The position numbers were made by a program, and so were the translations under genes. From Candidatus Ryanbacteria bacterium RIFCSPLOWO2_12_FULL_47_9c (GTDB lineage Bacteria; Patescibacteriota; Minisyncoccia; Ryanbacterales; GWA2-47-10b), in the NCBI GenBank assembly GCA_001821795.1, contig MHOB01000045.1, positions 5,232 through 11,880 on the forward strand: a DNA stretch of 6,649 nt, in the 5' to 3' direction. Shown one piece after another: positions 1 through 5,826 of this stretch. Every line of letters starts with the position of its first letter. Position 1 is the first letter of the stretch. Under the pieces are notes generated by a model. The model did no database searches, had not been told where the DNA came from, and saw only the letters and a list, made by a program, of their open reading frames with translations.

Positions 1-1231
1 GTAAAGAAGAAGCGGCTTCGTCCATAAGATCAACCGCCTTGTCGGGGAGAAAGCGATCCGTAATATAACGGCGAGAGAGTTCTACTGCGGCGCGGATTGC
101 CCCATCAGTTATCCGTACCCCATGGTGGAGCTCATATTTCTCGCGCAATCCCCTTAAAATCGCAACTGTATCCTCCGGAGAAGGCTCTTCTACATAGACG
201 GGCTGAAAGCGACGGGTAAGCGCCGGATCTTTTTCGATATATTTCTGGTATTCTTTCAAAGTCGTCGCGCCAATTACGTGAAGCTCCCCACGTGCAAGCG
301 CGGGTTTAAGCATATTTGACGCGTCCATCGCGCCTTCGGCCGCCCCCGCGCCCACGAGCGTATGAAGCTCATCAATAAAAAGCAAAACGTGCCCTTCCGA
401 ACGCTGAATCTCTTTAATAACCGCTTTGAGCCGTTCCTCAAATTCGCCGCGGTATTTCGTGCCAGCGACAAGCGAACCTAAATCAAGTGAAATGACTTCT
501 TTTCCCCGCAAACTTTCTGGTATATCGCCCGATACGATGCGTTGAGCAAGCCCATCGACAATCGCCGTCTTGCCAACGCCCGCCTCGCCGATAAGCACTG
601 GGTTATTTTTTGTCCGACGCGAAAGTACCTGCACCACCCGACGAATTTCCTCATCACGCCCGATGACAGGATCGAGCTTTTCTTCACGCGCCATGCGAGT
701 AATATTGCGCGCGTACTTATCAAGCACTTGATATTTTGCCTCGGGATTTTCGTCTGTCACCCGTTGCGACCCCCGAATCGATTGGAGCGCGCGCAATACA
801 TCTTCTTTTTCAATCTTAAACTTATCAAGCGCTTCTTTCGCTTTTGACGGAACCTCAAGAAGCCCAAGGAATAAATGTTCGGTTGAAATATATTCGTCCT
901 TAAGGAACGCCGCGACTTTATGCGCCGCCTCTATCACACGTGCGAGTTCGGGGGTCAGGTAAAATTGCTGGTTGGGAGTAAGCACAAACGAACCGCGCCG
1001 TTCATCAAGGAGATCGAGCACGGCATCAGAAAATTGTATGTAATCAACTTCTAACCGTTCAAGAATCAGGGTGATAACGCCTTCCTCCTGCAAAAGAAGC
1101 GCACCCAAAAGGTGTGTGGCGCCCAACGAATTTTGACCACGTTCAACCGCGAGTTCGTGGGCACGCTTCAACGCCTCCTGCGCCTTGATAGTAAAGTTGT
1201 TAAACGGATTATTGAATGGCTGCATATTCAT
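1..1231 (-). CDS. clpB: ClpB-type AAA+ disaggregase, N-terminal part (runs off the left edge)
   Basis: This gene encodes the first 410 residues of a ClpB/Hsp104 chaperone, which threads aggregated proteins through a hexameric ring together with DnaK. Residues about 12-155 form the Clp N-domain (two repeats, e.g. ATHLLGALL and STEHLFLGLL). The first AAA+ domain follows: Walker A GEAGVGKT (215-222), pore-loop tyrosine in GTKYRGEF (Y260), Walker B LLFIDE (D287/E288), sensor IGATT (320-324) and arginine fingers TRRF (R340/R341). ALARGELH and ITDRFLPDKAVDL are close to ClpB; ClpC is the alternative, because the coiled-coil M-domain that would decide lies outside the window. The start at 1231 (MNMQPF) lies 16 nt after the htrA stop, so the two are probably co-transcribed. 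A second ATG at 1225 is possible, and no Shine-Dalgarno is visible for either. The coding sequence continues beyond base 1. Confidence 0.95.
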   Translation of the reverse strand, partial: MNMQPFNNPFNNFTIKAQEALKRAHELAVERGQNSLGATHLLGALLLQEEGVITLILERLEVDYIQFSDAVLDLLDERRGSFVLTPNQQFYLTPELARVIEAAHKVAAFLKDEYISTEHLFLGLLEVPSKAKEALDKFKIEKEDVLRALQSIRGSQRVTDENPEAKYQVLDKYARNITRMAREEKLDPVIGRDEEIRRVVQVLSRRTKNNPVLIGEAGVGKTAIVDGLAQRIVSGDIPESLRGKEVISLDLGSLVAGTKYRGEFEERLKAVIKEIQRSEGHVLLFIDELHTLVGAGAAEGAMDASNMLKPALARGELHVIGATTLKEYQKYIEKDPALTRRFQPVYVEEPSPEDTVAILRGLREKYELHHGVRITDGAIRAAVELSRRYITDRFLPDKAVDLMDEAASSL

Positions 1232-1247
1232 AGCATATCATAATTTG

Positions 1248-2462
1248 CTAAAATTTTCTCTCGACGAGAACCACCTGAAGCGTTTCTTCGCGCTCGGCCC
1301 TTAATATCTTGACTGATATGGTCTGGCCAACCTGTCTTCGAGCGATTGCTTCGGCAAGCGTATTGTCCCGGCCAATGCGTTCTCCTCCAAAATCGAGTAT
1401 GATATCACCTTCTTTGATCCCCGCTTTCTCCGCGGGCGAACCCGGCGTTACTGCCACTGAACCTTGGTTGCTTATTACGAGCGCGCCATAATCAACGGAC
1501 AATTTTTTTTCTTCTTTTAACTGCCGGTCAACGATTTCATACCGGACACCAAGAAACGGGTAAATAACGCGTCCGAATTTTTCAACATCATTGATATCCT
1601 TCGATGCAATAGATGACGGAAGCGCAAAACCGATATTTTCAGCACCTGACGCAACCGCAGTGTTTATGCCGATAACGGTGCCCGAAAGGTCAAGGAGCGG
1701 CCCACCCGAATTCCCGGGATTGATAGCGGCATCGGTTTGGATTAACTGATGGAGTTCCTCACCGGACGCGACAATCGTTCTTCGAAGACCAGAAATAATT
1801 CCAACTGAAACAGTATTCTGAAACTCACCCAGCGCATTGCCAATGGCTATCACGCGCTGGCCAGCAAGCAAATTTTTTGAGTCGCCGATCTTTATAAAAG
1901 GAAAATCTTTCCCTGAAACCTTGACAAGAGCCATGTCTTGGAGCGGATCGCGCGCGAGGACAGTTGCCTTGAGTCTGCGCCCATCGTTTACAATAACCGT
2001 GTACTCGGCATCGGTGTCATTCACCACATGACGGTTCGTGACCAAAAGACCATCGGGACGCACAAAAAATCCGGATCCTGAAGAAATCTGCCGTTTTTCT
2101 TTTCCGCGCTCGCATAATTGCGGCACACGCAATTCCGGAAAAAACTGACCGAAGAAATCGTCGTTCCCAAACGGCGAGACCATGCATTCCCCAACCACGG
2201 GCAAGTCTTTTGTCGCGATAATGCTGACAACGGCGGGCGAAACCTCACCGACCACGTCGATAACACGCTGTTCATCGGTAACAACATGAACCGTTTCTTT
2301 GCCGTCACCAACCGCTTTTTCAACGACCCGCTGAATCGTCTGTGTGACAGATTCCGGCTCTTGATTGAACAAAGCCGCCGTAAGAATCGCGGTTGTAAAT
2401 GAAACAACAATGCTTACGAGAATAAAAAGCAAAATTATTTGATGCTTCGTCAAATCTTCCAT
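1248..2462 (-). CDS. htrA: HtrA/Deg-family S1C serine protease, membrane-anchored, one PDZ domain
   Basis: This 404-residue HtrA-type protease degrades misfolded proteins outside the membrane. Residues about 8-31 form one hydrophobic segment that should act as an uncleaved anchor, placing the protease on the extracytoplasmic face. A helical linker (35-70) leads to the trypsin-like domain with the full triad: H145 in TNRHVV, D176 in DPLQDMALV and S252 in GNSGGPLL. A single PDZ domain occupies about 305-402 (SPAEKAGIKEGDIIL), so the layout is DegS-like rather than the two-PDZ DegP layout. The only cysteines, C93 and C117, bracket an acidic, Phe-rich stretch in the region where DegP carries its LA loop and disulfide. 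The ATG at 2462 lies about 3 nt from the predicted transcript start, so the message is probably leaderless. clpB follows 16 nt downstream. Confidence 0.95.
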   Translation of the reverse strand: MEDLTKHQIILLFILVSIVVSFTTAILTAALFNQEPESVTQTIQRVVEKAVGDGKETVHVVTDEQRVIDVVGEVSPAVVSIIATKDLPVVGECMVSPFGNDDFFGQFFPELRVPQLCERGKEKRQISSGSGFFVRPDGLLVTNRHVVNDTDAEYTVIVNDGRRLKATVLARDPLQDMALVKVSGKDFPFIKIGDSKNLLAGQRVIAIGNALGEFQNTVSVGIISGLRRTIVASGEELHQLIQTDAAINPGNSGGPLLDLSGTVIGINTAVASGAENIGFALPSSIASKDINDVEKFGRVIYPFLGVRYEIVDRQLKEEKKLSVDYGALVISNQGSVAVTPGSPAEKAGIKEGDIILDFGGERIGRDNTLAEAIARRQVGQTISVKILRAEREETLQVVLVERKF

Positions 2463-2471
2463 TTGATATTT

Positions 2472-2499
2472 ATAATATACTAATTTTTCTATTTGTCAA
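2472..2499 (-). promoter_or_regulatory. Sigma-70-type promoter for htrA-clpB (leaderless layout)
   Basis: On the minus strand there is a perfect -35 box TTGACA (2499-2494), a 16-nt spacer and a -10 box TATTAT (2477-2472, five of six to consensus). Counting on from the -10 box puts transcription start near 2465, only about 3 nt before the htrA ATG at 2462, and no Shine-Dalgarno fits between them. No terminator hairpin is visible between nfu and this promoter, so read-through from the upstream operon is possible. Confidence 0.65.
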
Positions 2500-2510
2500 A
2501 ACGGAAAAAC

Positions 2511-2759
2511 TTATTCAACCGCTTCAACGCATTCGACGCCGGGAACATTTTCTTTCAGAAGCTCTTCAACTCCTGCCTTGAGCGTAAGCTGTGAGAGCGG
2601 GCAGCCCTTGCAGGCGCCTTCAAGCCGTACGTGCACGACACCAGAATTAAACGAAACAAACTCAATCTTCCCGCGATGAAGGGCGACCATCGGTTTTATA
2701 TCGCGCTCGAGAATTTCTTTAATCTGCGACTCTGTATTTTGCGATGAGCTCATTGACAT
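2511..2759 (-). CDS. Stand-alone Nfu-type Fe-S carrier (NifU C-terminal domain)
   Basis: This 82-residue protein is essentially one Nfu domain, equal to the C-terminal third of classical NifU. Such domains dimerise, hold a [4Fe-4S] cluster through a CxxC motif and pass it to client enzymes. Here the motif is GACKGCPLS (C50 and C53), followed by the usual TLKAGVEELLKE helix; C77 is an extra cysteine. The start lies inside the end of the superoxide dismutase gene: the ATG at 2759 overlaps it by 41 nt, and the next in-frame ATG at 2753 still overlaps by 35 nt. Later in-frame starts would cut into the domain, so the overlap looks real and suggests translational coupling. Only a weak GGGA precedes the ATG. 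It closes the Fe-S operon and supplies the domain missing from the scaffold protein at 3552-4223. Confidence 0.92.
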   Translation of the reverse strand: MSMSSSQNTESQIKEILERDIKPMVALHRGKIEFVSFNSGVVHVRLEGACKGCPLSQLTLKAGVEELLKENVPGVECVEAVE

Positions 2760-3312
2760 AATCCCAATTTATATTCTTGAAGAATGCTTCAATATATGCT
2801 TTGCGCGCGGTCGCATAATCTATAAAATACGCGTGCTCATAGACATCCATGATGAAGAGCGCGACCGCATTCCATACTCCGCCCTGATTGTGCGTGTCGC
2901 AAACGATATTTTTAAGACGTTTTTCGTCAAGATCATATGCAAGCACAACCCAACCGCGCGCGCAAAGTCCGAGCGCCTTAAACTCTGCTAACCACTTTTC
3001 AAAATTGCCAAAATCGCGCGCAATAAGCTCGGCAACTTTGCCCATTGGCGCGCCAGCGCCAGAGGGTTTCATATTATCAAAATATCCTTCGTGGAGTTTT
3101 ACACCATTGAGCGCAAACGTCTCTTCTATCTTTAACGCACGCAGATCGCTCGATGTTGCATTGGCACTCGTAAGATCTACATTTTTCAGCTTCTCTTCAA
3201 TCTCGTCAACCTTTTTTACATAGCCAGCATAAAGCACATCATGATGCTCCTTGAGCTGTTTTTCGGATAGTCCTTCGAGTTTCGTATATTTTAATGGTTT
3301 TGGTGTGCGCAT
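2719..3312 (-). CDS. Fe/Mn-family superoxide dismutase
   Basis: This 197-residue enzyme of the Fe/Mn superoxide dismutase family converts superoxide to oxygen and hydrogen peroxide. The four metal ligands can be aligned with E. coli SodB/SodA: H23 (KEHHDVLYAGYV), H74 (NGVKLHEGYF), D156 and H160 (MDVYEHAYF). The gateway tyrosine is kept as Y31, but the neighbouring second-shell histidine (E. coli H30) is L27, and the usual DVWEHAYY reads DVYEHAYF. The active-site glutamine sits in the late, Mn-type position (THNQ, Q143) with glycine (G70) where Fe enzymes have glutamine, so Mn or dual metal use is more likely than strict Fe. No signal peptide is seen, so it is cytoplasmic. It starts 13 nt after the ferredoxin stop with an A/T-rich leader and no Shine-Dalgarno. 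Protecting Fe-S clusters from superoxide would explain its place in the operon. Confidence 0.93.
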   Translation of the reverse strand: MRTPKPLKYTKLEGLSEKQLKEHHDVLYAGYVKKVDEIEEKLKNVDLTSANATSSDLRALKIEETFALNGVKLHEGYFDNMKPSGAGAPMGKVAELIARDFGNFEKWLAEFKALGLCARGWVVLAYDLDEKRLKNIVCDTHNQGGVWNAVALFIMDVYEHAYFIDYATARKAYIEAFFKNINWDYVNELIAKYRVAD

Positions 3313-3325
3313 ATATTTTAAGTAA

Positions 3326-3559
3326 TTACTGATAAATTTGATTCCCCTTCTCGTCGAATAATATTATTGCCCGCGTCGGACAAGACTGCGCGGCAAGCAA
3401 AATGGTTTCGTCATCAGCGCCCTTGTCGTTGATTACTATTGCTTTATTTTCATTATCAAGCGCGAAGACGCCTGGCGCTATAGCCACACAACTTGCCGCC
3501 CCGATACAGAGATCTCTATCCACAAAAATTCGCGCAATTTTTGCAATTTGTTTATCCAT
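3326..3559 (-). CDS. Small ferredoxin, probably [3Fe-4S] type
   Basis: This 77-residue single-cluster ferredoxin has only three cysteines: C18 and C24 in CIGAASC and C60 in QSCPTRAI. The pattern is C-x2-A-x2-C plus a distant CP, so the second cluster cysteine of a [4Fe-4S] site is replaced by alanine (A21). In known ferredoxins, for example those serving bacterial cytochromes P450, this pattern goes with a [3Fe-4S] cluster. It is likely a cytoplasmic electron carrier, and its position suggests that it donates electrons during Fe-S cluster assembly, the role Fdx has in the isc operon, although that Fdx is a [2Fe-2S] protein of another fold. Its ATG overlaps the last 8 nt of the scaffold gene, and no Shine-Dalgarno is visible. 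sod begins 13 nt downstream. Confidence 0.92.
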   Translation of the reverse strand: MDKQIAKIARIFVDRDLCIGAASCVAIAPGVFALDNENKAIVINDKGADDETILLAAQSCPTRAIILFDEKGNQIYQ

Positions 3560-4223
3560 AATATTTTTCTGAATAAAACCGCACGAGCTGTTCTATTTCT
3601 GTTAATGCACTCTGCGAAAGTCCGACGCCGACTTTCAGTTTGTTTTGCACTTCTTCAAGAGTTTGCGCGCCTTCAAGTACCGCCTCTTCTATATCTTTAT
3701 CCGTAATATTAAGCCGATCGTCAACCACGCGCGCGCCCTCAACAACGATTCTCTCATATTGACCGGTTTTACGAAAGTAATTATTCGCGGTTTTGTGGAA
3801 TGCTTTGTCAGCCAAAACCGAGCAGTGAATTTTGCGATTGGGAAGTCCACCGAGTCGCTCCATAATATGCTGCGGCTTTACTTTCAGCGCTTCTGCAAGC
3901 GTCAGCCCGCCGTTTTCCGTAAGCATAACCGAATACATGCTTGTCGCCGCAATCGCCGAGCCGCATCCAAATGTTTTCCATTTCAAGTCTTTGATGCGCT
4001 CGGACTCGCGATCAATTTTCACCCACATGTTCATCATGTCACCGCAGGCAGGGCTGCCGACCATGCCAGAAGCGTCAAAATTATTTTCTTCGGGCGCATC
4101 AAGCAATAAATTGCGCGGTTTGAAAAAATGGTCTTTTACAATATCCGAGTAGTACCACTTCTCGCCCGTGTATTGGTTGATTACGTCGATTTTTGCGCCC
4201 TTAAGTTGTTTGTTATCTGCCAT
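3552..4223 (-). CDS. iscU: IscU/NifU-type Fe-S scaffold with cysteine-free C-terminal domain
   Basis: This is the scaffold on which Fe-S clusters are built from sulfur delivered by the desulfurase encoded upstream. Residues about 25-160 are the IscU fold with every cluster ligand present: C60 and D62 in GSPACGD, C87 in FGCGSA, H133 and C134 in KIHCSVLA. The LPPVK chaperone-binding motif of E. coli IscU reads LPNRK here (127-131), which fits the absence of hscA and hscB from the window. The protein has 223 residues, longer than IscU (about 128). Its tail (about 165-215: ITDKDIEEAV, TLEEVQNKLKVGVG) resembles the [2Fe-2S] BFD-like middle domain of NifU, but the positions for its four cysteines are taken by other residues (e.g. 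GLSQS for GCGSC). The ATG at 4223 follows a strong hairpin by 11 nt and has no Shine-Dalgarno. Confidence 0.94.
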   Translation of the reverse strand: MADNKQLKGAKIDVINQYTGEKWYYSDIVKDHFFKPRNLLLDAPEENNFDASGMVGSPACGDMMNMWVKIDRESERIKDLKWKTFGCGSAIAATSMYSVMLTENGGLTLAEALKVKPQHIMERLGGLPNRKIHCSVLADKAFHKTANNYFRKTGQYERIVVEGARVVDDRLNITDKDIEEAVLEGAQTLEEVQNKLKVGVGLSQSALTEIEQLVRFYSEKYYG

Positions 4224-4234
4224 ATGCTGTCCGT

Positions 4235-4268
4235 AGCAACCGGATTGCTTCTAAGCAATCCGGTTGCT
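4235..4268 (-). promoter_or_regulatory. Perfect 34-nt inverted repeat between iscS and iscU
   Basis: Two perfectly matching 16-nt arms, AGCAACCGGATTGCTT (4235-4250) and AAGCAATCCGGTTGCT (4253-4268), flank a 2-nt centre. In the minus-strand message the hairpin begins 3 nt after the iscS stop and ends 11 nt before the iscU ATG. No T-run follows it on either strand, so it is not a classical rho-independent terminator. It more likely acts as an mRNA processing or stability element, or tunes iscU translation. Confidence 0.8.
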
Positions 4269-4284
4269 CAGTTACTTATAACTT
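4265..4284. repeat. Imperfect direct repeat flanking iscS (left copy)
   Basis: TGCTCA-GTTA-CTTATAACTT here matches TGCTCA-CTTATAACTT at 5532-5547 except for a 4-nt GTTA insertion. Both copies have the same orientation and lie over a gene end: this one covers the iscS stop, the other the arsR stop, but they are read in different frames. The repeat may be a dispersed intergenic motif or a scar of gene insertion; chance is not excluded for a sequence this short. Confidence 0.4.
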
Positions 4285-5528
4285 CTAGATTTTGCTTTTA
4301 CTCGTAAATGTTCGCCAGCAAATGCCTCGGGGTGGCTCATACCAGTTGCGTTTTCGCTGACGGTAATCGGAGAAATTTTTCGCAGAATTTTTACAACCTC
4401 CGGCAGTTTTTCCATCACATAATCAATATCTAATTTGGACGTCTCACGTCCAAGTGAAAAGCGGATTGATGCGTGCGCGTACTCGTAGGGTTTGCCAAGC
4501 GCGAGGATTACATGCGACGGGTCAAGCGATTCGGAAGTACACGCAGAACCGGTGGAGCAGGCAATGCCGTGAGAATCAAGATATAAAATCGTCGCCTCCC
4601 CTTCTATATCAAGAATCGAAACATTTACATTGTTTGGTAAGCGTTCGCGCGCATCTCCATTAAGAATCGTGCGTGGAATTTCTTTTGTAAGGCGCTCTAT
4701 AAAATAATCGCGGAGCTCGCAAAGCCGGGCGCTTTCTTTTTTGCGTTCTTCGCTTGCGATTTTAAGCGCTTTGGCAAAGCCGACAATCGCTGGCACGTTT
4801 TCTGTGCCCGCGCGGCGGCGCGCCTCTTGCGCGCCGCCGAAAAATATCGGTTTTATGCGTACGCCTTTTCGCACAAAAAGCGCGCCCGATCCTTTCGGCC
4901 CATACATTTTTGTGCCATTCATCACCATCAAATCCACGCCTAGACGTTGGACGTCTAGCGGGAGATAACCGGCGGCTTGGCAGGCGTCTGTATGAAAAAT
5001 TGCGCCGTGTTTTTTTACTATTTTTGCAACTTCTGCAATCGGCTGGATTGTGCCGATTTCGTTGTTTGCATACATCACCGAAACCAAAATCGTATCAGGC
5101 CGCAAAGCGGCTTCGATTTTTTTTGGATCCACAATGCCATTTGGCTCGACATCGACAAGCGTAATTTCAAACTCTTCTTTCTTGAGCGCCGTGAGCGTAC
5201 TTAAAACCGCGTGGTGCTCGATATTTGTAGAAACAATATGCCTACCCTTCTCCATATACGCGTGCGCTACACCCATAAGTGCGAGTACGTCTCCCTCTGT
5301 GCCGCCTGACGTAAAAACGATCTCATCGGTTGCGCAATTTAAAACGCCCGCAACCGTCTTACGCGCGTTTTCGATCGCGTCTTTTGCGCGCCTCCCCTCA
5401 CGGTAAAGCCCGCCGGGATTTCCAAACTCTTCTGTGAGATATGGCTCCATTATATCTTTAACGCGCGGATCAAGCGGCGTTCCGGCTGCATGATCCATAT
5501 AAATTCTTTTGAGATTCTTATCACTCAT
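4272..5528 (-). CDS. iscS: Cysteine desulfurase (IscS/NifS family)
   Basis: This PLP-dependent enzyme takes sulfur from cysteine, giving alanine and a protein persulfide that is passed to the scaffold. In numbering from the GTG at 5531, visible landmarks are the N-terminal YMDHAAGTPL, the cofactor-stacking H106 (IEHHAVL), D182 and Q185 (HTDACQAAG), the PLP lysine K208 in NGTKMYGPKG, and the loop CSTGSACTSESLDPS whose second cysteine (C331) should be catalytic. This is the IscS (group I) arrangement with a long flexible loop. The PLP-phosphate residues S203 and H205 of E. coli IscS are replaced by N205 and T207. About 30 residues after position 389 form a tail of unknown role. The gene could start at the GTG at 5531 or the ATG at 5528; I chose ATG. 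Its upstream neighbour arsR ends about 10 nt before it, so they form one operon. Confidence 0.95.
   Translation of the reverse strand: MSDKNLKRIYMDHAAGTPLDPRVKDIMEPYLTEEFGNPGGLYREGRRAKDAIENARKTVAGVLNCATDEIVFTSGGTEGDVLALMGVAHAYMEKGRHIVSTNIEHHAVLSTLTALKKEEFEITLVDVEPNGIVDPKKIEAALRPDTILVSVMYANNEIGTIQPIAEVAKIVKKHGAIFHTDACQAAGYLPLDVQRLGVDLMVMNGTKMYGPKGSGALFVRKGVRIKPIFFGGAQEARRRAGTENVPAIVGFAKALKIASEERKKESARLCELRDYFIERLTKEIPRTILNGDARERLPNNVNVSILDIEGEATILYLDSHGIACSTGSACTSESLDPSHVILALGKPYEYAHASIRFSLGRETSKLDIDYVMEKLPEVVKILRKISPITVSENATGMSHPEAFAGEHLRVKAKSRSYK
4813..4839 (-). other. GC-only 11-bp hairpin inside iscS
   Basis: Arms CGGCGGCGCGC (4813-4823) and GCGCGCCGCCG (4829-4839) are perfect complements around a 5-nt loop, all within the iscS reading frame (the GGAQEARRRAG stretch, about residues 232-242). 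A second perfect hairpin in the same gene has arms CTAGACGT (4940-4947) and ACGTCTAG (4951-4958). Both would form in the mRNA and could slow ribosomes or protect against nucleases, but codon constraint alone may explain them. Confidence 0.5.
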
Positions 5529-5531
5529 CAC

Positions 5532-5547
5532 TGCTCACTTATAACTT
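5532..5547. repeat. Imperfect direct repeat flanking iscS (right copy)
   Basis: TGCTCACTTATAACTT is the second copy of the repeat at 4265-4284, without the 4-nt GTTA insertion. It spans the arsR stop codon (5539-5541) and the short gap to iscS. The two copies bracket the iscS coding region almost exactly. Confidence 0.4.
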
Positions 5548-5808
5548 AATAGACACTGAGAGCACGCCACATCCTTTACACGGATAATTTTTATTAAATG
5601 CATACAATACCTCACGCCCGCGTTTTTCTCTCGTGATAAGGCCGAGCTCGTCGAGCATCTTGAGATGATATGAAACCGTAGGTTGGGTAACATGCATAGC
5701 GGCCGTAATATCACCAACATTTACCGGACGTGTTCTGATTGCACGTAAAATCCGGAGGCGAGTCTCATCGGCAAGAACTCGAAAACATTCGTGGCACTGT
5801 TTGCTCAT
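5539..5808 (-). CDS. ArsR-family winged-helix regulator with two CxxC pairs
   Basis: This protein of 89 residues has an ArsR/SmtB-type fold: a LADETRLRILRAI first helix, a helix-turn-helix ending in VTQPTVSYHLKML (about 40-52) and a wing ITREKRGREVLYAF (58-71). It should bind DNA as a dimer in the cytoplasm. Four of its cysteines form two pairs, CHEC at the N-terminus (C5, C8) and CKGC near the C-terminus (C77, C80), which could bind a metal or Fe-S cluster or form disulfides. As first gene of the Fe-S operon it is probably an autoregulator of that unit, by analogy with SufR or IscR; this is inference. I chose the ATG at 5808 because the -10 box overlaps the upstream in-frame ATG at 5817 and the predicted transcript starts at about 5809. 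With the ATG at 5817 the protein has 92 residues. Confidence 0.9.
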   Translation of the reverse strand: MSKQCHECFRVLADETRLRILRAIRTRPVNVGDITAAMHVTQPTVSYHLKMLDELGLITREKRGREVLYAFNKNYPCKGCGVLSVSIKL

Positions 5809-5826
5809 ATTGATCATTATCTATGA
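5805..5826. promoter_or_regulatory. Candidate operator overlapping the arsR start and -10 box
   Basis: Two overlapping dyads lie here. The first is a 14-bp imperfect palindrome, ATATTGATCATTAT (5807-5820), with six of seven pairs matching. The second is the pair TCATA (5805-5809) and TATGA (5822-5826) separated by 12 nt. Both overlap the -10 box and the expected transcript start, where binding of the ArsR-family product would block its own operon. A/T-rich dyads are usual operators for this family, but no direct evidence links the protein to this site. Confidence 0.4.

Noticed and set aside
3645..4152. Plus-strand open frames opposite iscU (154 and 106 codons)
   Set aside because: They lie opposite a well-conserved gene, show no domain or ribosome binding site, and are typical antisense shadows.
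4235..4268. Rho-independent terminator between iscS and iscU
   Set aside because: The hairpin is strong, but neither strand has a following T-run, and iscU lacks its own recognisable promoter.
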